A DNA stretch of 64,000 nucleotides from Thalassia testudinum (taxonomy: Eukaryota; Streptophyta; Magnoliopsida; Alismatales; Hydrocharitaceae). Shown here one piece after another: positions 35,389-57,475 of the stretch (position 1 is the first letter of the stretch; every line of letters begins with the position of its first letter). Where the stretch lies: NCBI GenBank assembly GCA_037157565.1, contig JAZHRO010000039.1:44268001-44332000 (forward strand). The letters run 5' to 3'. Both the position numbers and the translations under genes were made by a program. The notes beneath the pieces are model-generated. The model saw only the letters and a program-made list of their open reading frames with translations, was not told where the DNA came from and ran no database searches.

Positions 35389-38119
35389 TGTTAGTCGCTT
35401 GAAATCGGGGTTTTAAATCGTTGTGTTGTAGTATAAGCGAAATCTCACGAAAAACAGATAAAATTTATACTCGAAAAGTTCGAGGTCGTTCGCTAGGAGC
35501 AAGTAGGAATTCAATTCTCAAGATTGCAATTTTAAACAACAAAGACAAGAAGTTATGATTAGAAATTGATTCAAAATAATGTAGCAATAATATCAAGTGT
35601 CAAACTGCAAAAAGAATGGAGAAAAATGGTGATTTGAATCACCAATTACTCCCTACAATGATAGCAAGTGGAACTCAATAGCTATGTATGAAATAAATTC
35701 AAATCAACCGTCTGATTGAATGATCAGACGCCTTAAACGTCTGGATGAACAGTAATCTCTCTTCTTCTTCTGCGGCTTTTCTTCAACTGCTTTCCTTCTT
35801 CTTCTTCACAAACCCTTCTGCTTCTCTTCTTCGGCTCTGTCTTCTTTCTTCCTCTTCTTCTTCTCTTCTTTCTCTGCTCTTTTCCTTCTCTTCCTCTTCA
35901 CGTAGAGGGGGAAAGGATCTTCAGATTTAGCTAAGTGTTAGCCAACTTCTCCAGAGATAAAAACCCCCCTAACCCCTGCACACTCTCCTTTCTTTCTCTC
36001 CTTAGGTCACGCTCTCCCAGAGCCTTCAACAGTACCGGGTATACGGGTAATCGGACTTAGAGCGCACCTGGGTCCAGGCTCACCGGCAGTGGATGATGAG
36101 CGAGGAGTGTATAGCTTAGGTGAGTAATCAGACTAGGCCAGACCCATGTGAGCAGTGTCACGAGGGAGGCCAAGTGAGGGGCGTGAGGGACCTTACCCCT
36201 TGTGTACGAGGCGATAAGCCCGTATCACAAATTCAATTTATGCGGCACAGTGCGGTTGTCCGTATCCGATGTGGGACTATCTTTAGTCCCCTTCTTTGCG
36301 TGCGCTACCACTGGTGCCTTCATCCAATTTGCATGCAAGGAGCAGTCAACGACTCCAATTGACCGAGCGAGCATGTTCCTGGACTAAATCCACTTTGTCT
36401 GGAGCCGAAGACTTGGAGCTATCGGCTGGGAAGCAAGCTTTGAGCTTGCTTGAAGCTTGGCGTTAATGGCGTTATGACCTGGGACTTGAAAAAGGTGAAT
36501 ACGGTCTTTCGACCTCGTTAGACAAGCTCAAAAGGTCCGCCGAAGCATGGCGGACGTGGCGGAGGTGGTTTTGTGGTTTGGCATGGTCTGTGTGTGTAGG
36601 GCGAAGGCGGACTGTGCTTGTGAAGGTGGTGGTGTTCGGGGGAGTGCGAGATTGATCAATAGCCCTAACTACGTTAGGGCTTTTGATCTACGGTGAATGG
36701 TGAAGGTGTGGAGTGTGGAAGCGGCCGGTTTGGCAGTGTGTGGAAGTCGCTAGGGCTCGTCGGAGGTATGCCGGCGAGATGGAAGACGGAGTCGCGGAGG
36801 GCGTTGGTAGGGTCGAAGCAGTATGTTGGAGAAGTTGTTGTGATGAGGAGAAGCTGAGGAGTCATTTGAGAGAGGTATCGAATGACGGGGAGCGGAGATG
36901 GCGTCGGATGCGGTATGGCCGACGTCGGAGAAGGAAGAAGCTCCAGTAGGGGTTGGACGGCGAGGATGAAGAGGATAGGGGTGCCTGCTAGTACTTCTCG
37001 GCGAAGAAGAAGGCAGGGAAGAAGGATCTGCCACCGGTATCGCGGTCAGACGATGGGGAGAGGCAGGGGGAGTTTCCGGACGTCGAGGAGCACTTCGGCC
37101 GAGAAAGATGAGAAGAATTGGAGGTGTTTCTGGCTGAATTTGAGCGTGAGAGGTTCGGTATGATCTGGAGGTCTTTTTATAGGTTATCAGAAGGCGAACG
37201 AAGCTTGAGAATCAAGCTCTCAAGCTTGGAAAGCTTTGTTGGAGAAGGAAACCCAATATTCAATTGATTCGCATGGAACTTTGAACAAGACTTGGAGCCC
37301 AAGATGTGGCTCAAATGGAAGGCAACTTCATCAAGAATCTGAGTATCTATTTTAGGACTGTTTGATTAAGAATCAAGCAAGAAATCCTCGCTCGATCTCA
37401 ACGGTGAATCTCAAAGTTGCCTTTAATGGCACTAGGGACCTATTTGCAAATACTACGATAAAGTTTGGGGGACTATTTGTAAGGATTTTGAAAGTTAAGG
37501 GCATATGTGTGATTAGATAATACCAAGTTGCAAACTAGGTCAAGACAATCTTAGATTGGGTCCAAATTTTGTTAAAAACCTAATTTGGACCTAAGGAATT
37601 CAATGGTGAGGTTGGATTTTGGTTTTTACCACATTTGACTGGATAATTTATGCAAAAACCAAAATTATGGTAAATGTCAGTCTAATACTCTGTTTTGGAT
37701 CAAGATGGGTTCTGATGGTCAAATTGAAGGTACCAAATCCTAGATAGTATTTTTCAATGAATTTTAGAGGGTTTAGGTGAATTTTACCTTGACCATAACC
37801 TCAATTAATTAAGCGGGTCTGTTTTTAGGGTTTTAGAAGTCATTTAATTCTCAAAACATGCGAAAACCTTTTTCTATTTGTTTTAACCCACTTGTTAGCC
37901 TTTTAGGATCATTTGACCCTTAATTAACCTCTGAGAAAACCTGTGGTTATTCTGCATTCATGATATGATGGTAAAATTGTAGTTTTAACCCTGGTTTCTT
38001 GTCTTTCCCTCAGAATGATTATGCAGTGACTTGGGGTTCTCTGACGGTTATGTAGGAGCATTTAATAACTTAATTAGATCAAATTGAGCTAGTTATATCT
38101 CATGATGGTGTTCCCAACA
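35389..38119 (-). mobile_element. Solo LTR of family X (copy X3, 2.73 kb) nested in LTR X2
   Basis: The perfect target duplication GTTAG lies at 35384-35388 and 38120-38124. On the minus strand the LTR starts TGTTGGGAACACCATCATGAG and ends GCGACTAACA. It matches X1 (331-3134) along its length in inverse orientation, including the pyrimidine tract at 35755-35900 and the shared A/T-rich 3' part. Removing it restores the continuity of LTR X2 across TGATAAAGTTAG and CGACCTG. A few GACGTC-related words (CAGACGCC, AACGTCTGG) occur at 35720-35745. No coding content is supported. Confidence 0.9.
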
Positions 38120-38786
38120 GTTAGCGACCTGATTGCAATTAATTTGAAAGTTAGGGGCATATGTGTGATAGAAAAGAGTCAGATGGGACTGAAATGTAAA
38201 CTAGGTCAATGTGATCTTTGATTGGGTCTAAATTTTGGTACAAACCTAATTTGGACCCAAGGAATCTGATGATGAAGTTAGATTTGGATTTTGACCAAGT
38301 TTGACTGGGGAAATTGAGTAGAGACCCAAATTAGGGTAATTATCTGTCTAAGACTCTGTTTTAGGCCAAAATGGGTTACAATGGTCAAATCAAAGATACC
38401 AAACCTTATATAATATTTTTATATGATTTATAGAGTGTTTAGGTGAATTTTATCCTAACCATAACTTCAGTGGATTAAGTGGGTCTGCTTTTAAGGTTTC
38501 AGATGTCATTTAATTCTCGTAACGCGTGAAAACATATTTCTGTCTGCACGGACCCTCTTGTTAGACTTTAATTCATATTTGACCTTTAATAAACCCTTGA
38601 GAAAACCTGCGGTTGTTCTGCAATAATGATATGATGGTAAAATTACAGTTTTAACACTGATTTTATGTTAAACTCTTAGAAAGGATGTGTAGTGAATTAC
38701 GGTCCTTTGGCGGTTATGTAGGGACATTTATCTGTTAATTATGGCTAATTAAAAGCTAGACATGGCTGATGATGACGTTATCATCA

Positions 38787-39656
38787 CTCCTAGTATGGTA
38801 GGAAATGATTCTCCTCGTCCACTTGTAGGATGGAGCGCCAAGAGGAATTGTTGGAGTGGCATAATAAGTAGTGAGAGATCTTATCCTATCTTTGAGGATT
38901 TAGTGGACCAGATCATTCGTTGTTCTACATTCCGAGGTGTTGCGACGACGATGATGGTGGTGGTTTTGGGGTTAGTGGCATAGGTGGCCTAGCAAAGTGT
39001 TCATCTTTTTATATTCTGTTCCCTTTTGTTGTAATATTTGAACTTCGTTTATATATATAAAAATTTGTTTGATTATATAATTTCTTCTGATTAAATATTT
39101 TAAACAACTATGGTGTTCTAGAACTTTTCTTATTTGTTATGTGTAACTAATTAATTCTAGTACTAAAGAAATGAATTGCTTTAAAAAAAAAAATTGAACA
39201 TTATTAATGAAGGCTATTAATTAAACCGTTATAAATTATAATTGACAACAGTGGTGAGGTCATTAAATGCCTCATTAATTTTGGTGCGAGGTATTGCATT
39301 CCTTTTAGTGATGGTTATTATGAATTGGTCATGGTTTGTTAAACTGTCGCCATTAGGTATTGAAGATAGTTTAAACTAAAACTATCTCTAAAAGTACATT
39401 ATTTTTTGGCACGTATCTTCGGTTCATGCCAAGAAAAGTGGCAACGATTTAATAAATAACTGTTCTTAATCTAGTTTAGCGACGATTTTCCAACCATCAC
39501 GAAAACCTACTTCTCTGTTTGCCTACCTGCATTGAGATGGCGACGATAAGGGAATTTAACTGTCGCTAAATTAAAACAACGGCGGTCAGTGGCAATGGTT
39601 TTGCAGGCATTAGCAACGGTTATGAATCGTCGAAAGTTGCACCTACCGTTGTAGTG
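38787..39656 (+). mobile_element. Right end of CACTA-1: 3' coding remnant, subterminal repeats and terminus
   Basis: Just after LTR X2 an open stretch to 38983 reads SPRPLVGWSAKRNCW and FEDLVDQIIRCSTFRGVATT, possibly the last exon of the second CACTA ORF; this is a guess. Beyond an A/T-rich spacer, 39.3-39.65 kb holds inverted and direct copies of GCGACGATTTT, GTCGCTAAA and CAACGGTTATG, typical CACTA subterminal repeats. The end GTTGTAGTG at 39648-39656 is the inverse of the CACTACAAC terminus. Confidence 0.72.
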
Positions 39657-39714
39657 GGTACATATAGCAAATATTAGTGGGAATGGGAAAGAAAATAATT
39701 TTATTTGATCTAAG

Positions 39715-40330
39715 ATGGCATTTAAATATCGTATAACGTGTTAAAAGGTTACGCTTGAATGTTATCTAAAGAAACCTAAAGTGACGTTTAAACATTACTA
39801 AAAGTGCATAAAGTGATGTTTAAATGCTATTAAAATATATGTAAACATTTTCGAACGTCCTTTAAAGGTATCCAAATACGATGATGATGTTTAAGTATTA
39901 TTGAAAGCTACTCAAAGCAAACGTTTAAACATCAGAATATGATGGGTAAAAGGAAGTTTAAATGTCGCTAAAAAAACATAAAATGGCATTTAAATAAATT
40001 TGAAAGTTACTTAAAGTAACGTTTAAACGTCAAATTAGGATGTATAAGAGGACGTTTAAACGTTGTCAAAGAATCCATAGATGAGTTCAAAGAAGGTTAA
40101 AACAACGTTTAAACGTCTTTAAAATACTCTAACATAGTATTTAAATGTTGTTATGGATAAAATATGGTGACGTTTAAACGTCACGTTAGGTTTGCATGCT
40201 TTGATGACGTTTAAACGTTCTCGAAAGATATCTAAAATGACATTTGCTTGAACGTTGTTAAGGGGTGAAACTTTTAAGAGGTATTTAAACATCGTGTTAG
40301 ATGCTAGGATGATATTTATTTAACATTATT
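39715..40330. repeat. Decayed minisatellite, period about 33 bp, unit centred on GACGTTTAAACGTC
   Basis: The TTTAAA centres of successive units fall at about 39787, 39819, 39861, 39890, 39924, 39957, 39989, 40022, 40055, 40108, 40140, 40173, 40210 and 40284. Most steps are 32-34 bp and the larger ones fit missing units. The best-preserved units are GTGACGTTTAAACGTCAC (40168-40185), a perfect palindrome, and GACGTTTAAACGTT at 40051 and 40206. The array begins within 60 bp of the CACTA-1 terminus and ends about 420 bp beyond the stop codon of the aminotransferase gene. Confidence 0.8.
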
Positions 40331-40576
40331 GAAAACATATTAGGTAACACTTGATTGTAGACATCGACAAAGACATGAGATGACACCCCTAACATGATGA
40401 ATTTTTTAGATATAGAAAAAAAAAAAATTAAGGTGACATTTATTTTACTTACAGTGACATAAAATAAATGTAACTAAACGTTTTATACATGCATGTGTTT
40501 CTTACGAACAACATCTACACTCAACTAGTTTCAAGGTCTCGCAACATAACGGAAAATACATGAGTCAATGAATCCC

Positions 40577-40582
40577 TTTATT
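40577..40582 (-). terminator. Candidate polyadenylation signal of the aminotransferase gene
   Basis: On the minus strand the sequence is AATAAA, about 170 bp downstream of the stop codon at 40750-40752. This is a reasonable distance for a plant 3' untranslated region. No transcript evidence is available. Confidence 0.45.
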
Positions 40583-40749
40583 TCTTTCTCCAATTTAAAA
40601 TCACTGCTCATCGCATGAGAAGCAACTCCTCCGGGACCATATGCCACTTTAAGTCGTAGGGTGCATGCACTTATGCCGTACTCCTGTGCGTTAATGCAAG
40701 TGAACTATTCTTCTAAGATGCATCAGCAGTACTCCACTAAACCGCACGC

Positions 40750-51139
<10,390 letters not shown>

Positions 51140-51143
51140 AGAC

Positions 51144-51152
51144 TTATATATA
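51144..51152 (-). promoter_or_regulatory. Candidate TATA box for the ALD1-like gene
   Basis: On the minus strand the sequence is TATATATAA, preceded by CCACCACC. It lies only 5-13 bp before the upstream ATG at 51139. If it is the real TATA box, transcription would begin near 51115, downstream of that ATG, and translation would start at a later ATG (51124 in the same frame, or 50871). The TA-rich tract at 51273-51325 is an alternative. Confidence 0.3.
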
Positions 51153-51268
51153 GGTGGTGGCTGTTAGAAAACACATCCATGTGTTGGTGAACCATTCATC
51201 GGCTGCAATGGCTTCTTTCGACACCATATGATACGTGTCCCCTAACGAAAGGAACACATGTTTAATTA

Positions 51269-51272
<4 letters not shown>

Positions 51273-51325
<53 letters not shown>
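51273..51325. repeat. (TA)n microsatellite upstream of the ALD1-like gene
   Basis: About 26 uninterrupted TA dinucleotides. It lies roughly 130 bp upstream of the proposed first codon and is likely to be length-variable. A T-run of about 23 follows at about 51390-51412. Confidence 0.95.
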
Positions 51326-51329
<4 letters not shown>

Positions 51330-51412
51330 TATGGGCCCACCTACTTACCCCCTAGGCATAAGAACCAATTACCAAAAAGTTTGTATTTCCTTTTTTTTTT
51401 TTTTTTTTTTTT

Positions 51413-52861
51413 CTTGGAAAAGCACCGTTAAAAAGGTTGTACTCCCTGTTTTTTTTCACATTTTACATCAAAGCACAAGCGCAAACGAGGGAGGGCGGAA
51501 AAGAGAGAATAATCGGTATCAACACTTCCTCATCTATGACGTTGCTTAAATTCTCTTTCTACGTGTCAGATGACGTAAGAGCAATTCTCAATTCTTTTCT
51601 TTCACTCCATCTCAAGATTAGAAAGATCACCATCCAACCTGTTTATTTTATGGTATAAATTTTAAGAGATAAATTTTATAGATGATAAAATTAAAAGATA
51701 AATTTATAATAAATTAATTTTGATATTTAAAAGATATATTTAAAATAAATTAGTTTATCTATTTCAAGAGATAAATAGAGATATTTAAAGAACTAGATAA
51801 GAATGATACCTATGAAAGGAAAAGTAAACTTATTTACCATAAAAAATAAATAAAATTCGTCAAATATACGATAAATGATTATATCCTTCTTTGCAAACAT
51901 GTCCCGACGAGGTTCCTTAGGGATTTGAACACCCGCATACACATAAAAATCCTATGATTTAATTTATGATTTGACTCCTATTTCTATAAAATATAAAAAT
52001 TCACTTACGTTTCACGTATCCTTCTATTCCATCGCTTATCAAATTTACTTCTTTAAATTAATCTCGCACAACAAATATGTCCATAGCGGTCCCGAGGCCA
52101 ACCTGACAGTGGGACTTGATGGAATGGTGGGTAGCCGTGCTGCGGCAGGATCGCTGGCGTCTATCGCAGGGTTGGGCTGCAGTCCGTGGGGACTCGGGGA
52201 GGGAGTGGCTATCCGTTCCGGTGAGTGGTTGATGCTACTGCCCATGGTATCTTTGTTTCAAGAAGAAGCGGATAAAAGGGTTGTTGACGGCAGGTCGAAG
52301 GGAAACAAAGGATCGTGGGACCTATTTTAGAATTAAAGTATACGGTGGAGGGTCGTTGAGCCGTGCAAATGCCTTATCATTTTTTTTTTTATTACCTTTC
52401 AATCCCATTTAATGATATTTATACCAAATTGGAACGGTGGCACCTTTATTTTTTCAAGGACCTAAGTTATTTTGCTATGCGTATTAATTGAGATCTTTAC
52501 TAAAATCTGAATAATTATTGAGGGTTATTTTTCCCGGATTATGTTTATGATCATTAATCTCTTATGTATGTTTTTTTTTTTTTTAGGTTATGGAGGTGGT
52601 TCATGCTACATTTTTTTTGGGTAGATCACAATTACGGTCAAATGTAAATGGTAAATAAATGCTATTTAATTTTTGTTATAAAGTTGTCTTTGGAAAAATC
52701 TGTTTTGAAATAATGAAGAGTAGGGTTTTATATCGGATCTAATATTGCTACTAATGATCCGTACAAATTGTATTTGGATTTGAATTTTTAACAAATATTC
52801 TTTGTTAATACATGTATTTGAAATAAACGTAAATTAAGTAATGATAGGTCACAAATATTAT
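51413..52861. other. Upstream intergenic DNA with no recognised gene
   Basis: Mostly A/T-rich. A G/C-richer island at 52080-52330 is open on both strands (plus 51971-52330, minus 52045-52245 beginning MGSSINHSPERIATPSPSPH). The minus reading is Pro/Ser/Ala-rich, like a first exon or a gag N-terminus, but I cannot assign it and do not call it a gene. Confidence 0.4.
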
Positions 52862-53756
52862 TGTATAGTAGATAAGGTTATGTCTCCATGAAGTGGATCA
52901 AATAATTGGTAAAAGAGGGACTCATAGATTCTCTTGATTTTACTATCTCTAGTGTTTGTGTGAAATGCACAAAGAAAAAGCATACAAATAAGCATAGTAA
53001 GTGATCGAGAAGTTTGGAATTTCTTAAAATAATATACATAGACATTTGTGGTTCTTTATTTACTATTCATTTACGTGGTCAAAAATATTTTATTAGCTTT
53101 ATCGATGATTACTCATACTATATATATCTCTACTTATGAAAATGAAGAAACACCTGATGCATTTAAGGATTTTCAAACAATTAGTAAAGAGACAATTAAG
53201 AAAATAAAAATCATGAAATCAGATAAAGGTGACAAATATTATGGTAAATTTGTAAGAGGTGAACAAAAATCAGGTTCGTTTGCTAAGTTTTTTAAGGAAC
53301 AAGGCATTGATCATTAATTCTTAATGCCTGGCGAACTAGATCAAAATGGAATTGTCGAAAGGTGAAACCAAATACTTATGGACATAGTGAGGAGTACTAT
53401 TGGCAACTCTACTTTACTTTTATCTCTTTCAAGTGAAGCCCTAAAGATAACTTTATATATACTCAATAGAGTTCCAACTAAGGTTGTTTCTACAACGACT
53501 TTTAAATGTTGGAAAGATGGAAGCCATGGTTAGAGCATGTACATATATGGGGTTGTCTTGTTCAAGTTAAAATCTATAACCCTCGGGAAAAGAAATTAGA
53601 CATGATGATGACTAATGGTTATTTCATTGACTACTCAAATGGTCTAAGGGTTTTAGATTCTATTTCCCATAAAAGGAAAGAAAAATTATAGAGGCTAGAA
53701 ATGCTAGATTCTTGGAAGGCTATAGATTTTCTATTACCCAGAAAATCTATTAAATG
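52862..53756 (+). pseudogene. Copia integrase-region fragment
   Basis: The pieces, in order and on the plus strand, match the gag-pre-integrase and integrase part of a Ty1/copia polyprotein: KEGLIDSLDFTISSVCVKCT, IYIDICG, GQKYFISFIDDY, KIMKSDKGDKYYGKFVRG, FAKFFKEQGIDH, LDQNGIVER, ALKITLYILNRVPTKV, then IWGCLVQVKIYNPREKKLD and RLEMLDSWK. Stops and frame changes break it. No LTRs, reverse transcriptase or RNase H are attached, so it is a truncated remnant. It belongs to a different copia lineage from the element at 11.9-18.6 kb, judged by sequence and orientation. Confidence 0.88.
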
Positions 53757-54021
53757 ACCAACTACTCTTTATATATGTATGGCCTTAACCTGACCAAAGA
53801 TTGAAATTGGGCCTCATCCACTTGACCTTGAGTTTGGGCCTTTATTAGAAAAAAATTTTGAACCTTCGACCTGGCCTAAGCCTTGAAAACTAAAATGAGC
53901 ATTTTTGGATTTGAGTCGAGTGAGTTGGGTTGGTAATCGACTTTCTGCGATAAGTTAATCAATTACTTCACAATTAAACACTATTGTCAGGTTTTTATCC
54001 CTGGCAACGACAACAAAAATA
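53757..54021 (-). other. Remnant internal sequence and degenerate primer-binding site next to LTR C
   Basis: On the minus strand, after the LTR end GATCGCTTCA, the text TATTTTTGTTGTCGTTGCCA continues with GGGATAAAA. TGTTGTCGTTGCCAGGGA is three or four changes from the TGGCGTCGTTGCCGGGGA site seen beside LTR X2. The rest of the stretch has no recognisable coding content. Confidence 0.55.
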
Positions 54022-56184
54022 TGAAGCGATCGACCACGGTTCGTATAAAAAATTCGTCGTTGTTGTAGTATATGTCATAAATACAAACTGTTATCGCGTC
54101 AATTTTATTTAATTACATAATTTTTACTGGTTTATTCCAGGTCGTTCAATGGGAGACAGTTATTGATATACATCACTATTTAAGCTCAATATTATTATTT
54201 AGTTCCAAAAAGATTGATTTTATGTACAAATATGAGTGAATGAATTAATAATGACCAATAAATGACATAATAACTCAATTATTGCAACAAAATGAACTAA
54301 AATGCTTTCAAACAAATATATACAAACAAGCATCAAACACTATAATTAGGTACCATATACTATTTATTTATAAATTATGATAGTAATACTTACATATATA
54401 TACAATAATAAGTAATAATGTATACTATACTAACTTAACTTAATATACTAACATATTCAGTAACATATATAATATGTAAGGCGACATATATAAACGTCGC
54501 TAAACCTTAGGAAAAAGTATGTACATAAACTAAGGAAAAAACTAGGATCTATAATGACACTTATTCTATCTACAATGATAGATTAGTCTGTTACTAGAGC
54601 TATACTGTTATTTATATACATATATAGCTCAACATTACCTATACTACGTATACTTATATATAGATACTTATTATTTACAGTATACTTATATATATACATA
54701 TATACACTATACAGAGGCATAAGTTATACGGTCATACTTCTTCTTTATCTTACTTAGGCTCTCTCATAGTTAACACACACTGACACTTAGCCATTTTCCT
54801 TGCTCATTCTCTCTTCTTAACTGTAACGACCCGATTCCCAAGTCCCTACGAGACACGAGAACCGGACCGACTCGACTAATCCCAAGACCTAGTCGTCCAA
54901 CGATGAAGTAGCCAAGAGAGCAATAAAACAAACCACATTTAGCATGAATATAACTAACAGTAAGGAAATACAGCAGTAAGGAAAGAAACCACTACAGTAT
55001 ATACCACAACAATAGTAGAACAACATTCATAACATAATATGAACTGCAGGTAAAGAAAAGTACAGCGGAAACAATAACTACTCACTATAACGGAACAAAA
55101 AGAGGTATAAGAGAACAGTGGTAACTCTACTGGACCTTACTCGGCCCAGCGTCCTCTGCAGCCGCTGACCCTGGCTGTTCAACACCTGGTCCTGAAAGGT
55201 AACGAGTGTAACACGTCAGCAAAACGCTAAGTAGAGTGGCAGCTAAACTAAAGAAACAGTAAAGTGTACAGTAGCTGTTTAATTTTTTTTCTTCCTTTAT
55301 TTACGTCTTTCTATTGTTTCACAATTTATCTATTTCTCAGATCCTTCACTTGATCTCGAATGTTCCTTGTGGGAACGATCTTGATTGCAGTCTTTTCCGA
55401 ACAGTAGAAGTAGCACGTGGTGCTCTCTTGGCCGAGAGAGTCCCCCGTGGTGATCCTACTCTCAGTCAACCACCCCAAGGTCACTGACAGACGTAACGGT
55501 GACTACGGCACGCGCGGTAAACGCACGGGTAGCTAACCCGCACTGGCATGCGGTCAGTCGTTTCCGTTAACGGGTGCGCCCAAAGCACAGCACGGAACCA
55601 GTACAGGGCAGAGCCCTCTTAGTAACAGGGGTCCAACCCCTCCACAGTAACCAAACAGGGGCCTCGCCCCTCCACAGTCCGCGCACCCTCGCCTGACTAC
55701 CCTGGTTTGCCCTAGTGGGCCTAACAAGTCGGTGTGGGAGGCTAGCAGAACCCTGGGGCCCGTGGGGTAGCTAGTACCTCCCTACACTAGTAGCTCTCCT
55801 CGGTACTACGTACACGAGGGCCAGCAAGTTGGTACAGAGTGGCCAGTCCTAACCCCGGGTCCCTGGGGCGGCTGGCTCCGCTCTGCACTAAACAGGGGGG
55901 GACAGTCGCTCTCCTTGGTACTCCGTACTCAAGGGCCAGCTCACTTCCCTAATTCTATTCCATTCACTTTCCAGGAGTTCTACTCCTAATTCCCCGTAGG
56001 GTTCTAGCTCTTTAACTCAGAACATTCCAGTTTCACCATTCCAGTTTCACGTTCATACATCCCATATTCTTAATCATGTTTATTTATTCATAACAGGCAG
56101 CTGTTAATTCAATTCACAGGCAGCTATTATTTCCTTTCCACATTTTCCAAGACTGCAATATTCATACATTCCACTAGTTTTCCC

Positions 56185-56315
56185 GTCCTAGGATTCATGC
56201 CATATCCTAGGATCTATCATACAATTTAGTTTTCCAGCCCTAGGATTCATGCAACACCCTAGGAATCTACCATTCAATCTATTTCTCATTCCTAGGATTC
56301 ATGCAATGTCCTAGG
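56185..56315. repeat. Three tandem CCTAGGATTCATGC hairpin units (LTR copy 2)
   Basis: Counterpart of 31560-31705. The units read TCCTAGGATTCATGCCATATCC, CCCTAGGATTCATGCAACACCC and TCCTAGGATTCATGCAATGTCC, each closing with CTAGG. Conservation in both copies suggests the units were already present in the parental LTR. Confidence 0.65.
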
Positions 56316-56599
56316 TTCTATTTATGGTTTCATAATTTAACGGATTATACTTAAAGCCACTCTACCGGTTACAACAGGCGAACTAGGGCGTGGTCGGGAA
56401 TCCCGCGTGCCTCTGCAACCCCTGAGATTGCAACGGATCGGGGTCCTAACACAAGGATCCAACACAAGGAACGTCTCAAAACAGTATACAGCTACTGTAG
56501 ATAGGTAGAGGATGTAATTCTGAAAAGAACGCAACTTGAAATGCGGAAAACGGAGCCCGAACGGGCCCGAAACGGGTCGAAAACGACGAAACAGTGCAA

Positions 56600-57475
56600 A
56601 ATCAGACGTCTGGAACTTCTTCCAGACGTCTTAAAAAGTGGATCAGGGAATTACCTCACTCTGCGTGGGCTCTCAGACGTCCAGAAGCCTGCGGGGGCGT
56701 CTGGCCTAGTTCCCAGACGTCCGATGGTCACCCAGGACGTCTGGAAGTCATTCCCGCCGTCGAGAACTGCAGTCAGACGTCTGATTCGCGTTGGATGCGA
56801 ACCTCCGACCCTGCACGTACCCATTTCCTCTCTCTCTTAGTACGGTCAATCGAAGGGAAGGAAGAAGACGGAAAAACTCACCTTTCAGACGTCTGGACAG
56901 TTTTCCAGACGTCGTTCCAGTCGTCTGTCTAGAAGCACAGACGTCTGATTCTGGAAAATTTTCCAGAACCAGGGCGCCACTCGCCCTCCGCCTGCGACGC
57001 CCGGCCACGCCGTGAGTGCTCCGCCTGCTGCTCGTGCTGCAGCAGGCCTCCCGCGCCACTCCGCGCCCGCTGCGCCCCCGCCGGCCGGCTCCCGCTGTCC
57101 CGGCAGGCTCGAGCCCTCACGGCCGACGCCTCCTTCCCCGCGCAGCACCTCCTCTCGCACCCGCCGCGGCTGTCGCCGCCGCCGCTGCACCCTCGCGCTC
57201 ACTCTCGCGCACTGGCTGAAGGAGAAGAGGAAGGAGGCGAAGGTGACGGGAGTGAGGGAGAGGCGTGGCCCTTTTAAGGCCGCGCGAGGAGGAGAGAGAG
57301 AGCGCGACAGAGGGCGCAGGAGGGAGTGGGAAAAAGAAGAGGCGGAGCAGGTCTGCACGTGTAGGCGCACAGACGCAACGGTGCGCGCAGAAAAATGAAT
57401 CCCAGAAGTCTGGAAGTGATACCAGACGTCTGGTAAGACGTCTGGGATACCTCCCAGACGTCTTAAAAGACGTTT
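56600..57475. repeat. Array of AGACGTCT palindromic words (LTR copy 2)
   Basis: Counterpart of 31985-32880, with two clusters (56603-56950 and 57400-57475) around a G/C-rich block. Individual words have mutated in different places in the two copies, but most keep the GACGTC core. Confidence 0.8.

Larger units (their letters stand above)
25754..38786 (-). mobile_element. Ty3/gypsy-type LTR of family X (copy X2), split by two nested insertions
   Basis: The LTR consists of three pieces: 25754-25955, about 33599-35388 and 38120-38786. Read on the minus strand they run in the order of copy X1 (331-3134). The piece at 38120-38786 repeats the same text as 37.48-38.11 kb of copy X3 (for example CTAAATTTTGGTACAAACCTAATTTGGACCC). 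Insertions of a 5-kb LTR (25956-33598) and of solo LTR X3 (35389-38119) explain the gaps exactly. On the minus strand the LTR starts TGATGATAACGTCATCATC and ends CTTAAACA next to the primer-binding site. No gag-pol sequence remains. It lies inside CACTA-1. Confidence 0.75.
3135..39656 (+). mobile_element. CACTA (En/Spm) transposon CACTA-1, decayed and repeatedly interrupted; right terminus at 39656
   Basis: Coding remains on the plus strand are in CACTA order: TNP2-type transposase (3361-6441, then 11498-11632), a second decayed ORF resembling the plant Ptta/En/Spm transposase family (24290-25580), and a short 3' coding remnant after 38787. The right end reads GTTGTAGTG, the inverse of CACTACAAC. 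It is preceded by subterminal repeats typical of the superfamily (GCGACGATTT, CAACGGTT and GTCGCTAAA words, 39.45-39.65 kb). Insertions at 6442-11497, 11633-24168 and 25754-38786 split it; the last may be accompanied by a little retrotransposon internal sequence. The left terminus was not found and may lie left of the window. The left coordinate given is only where recognisable sequence resumes after the solo LTR. Confidence 0.7.

Noticed and set aside
35745..35930. Ser/Leu-rich ORF with a hydrophobic look
   Set aside because: Product of the pyrimidine tract that is the inverse of the purine tract at 2540-2705.
39715..40330. CRISPR-like array (repeat-spacer pattern)
   Set aside because: The period is about 33 bp with diverged palindromic units and no constant repeat or unique spacers; this is a eukaryotic minisatellite or transposon subterminal block.
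52045..52245. Minus-strand ORF beginning MGSSINHSPERIATPSPSPH
   Set aside because: Looks protein-like, but no family recognised, no partner exon found, and both strands are open over the same G/C-rich island.
56541..57398. ORFs of 99-161 codons on both strands
   Set aside because: Same LTR array region as above, not conserved in frame between copies.
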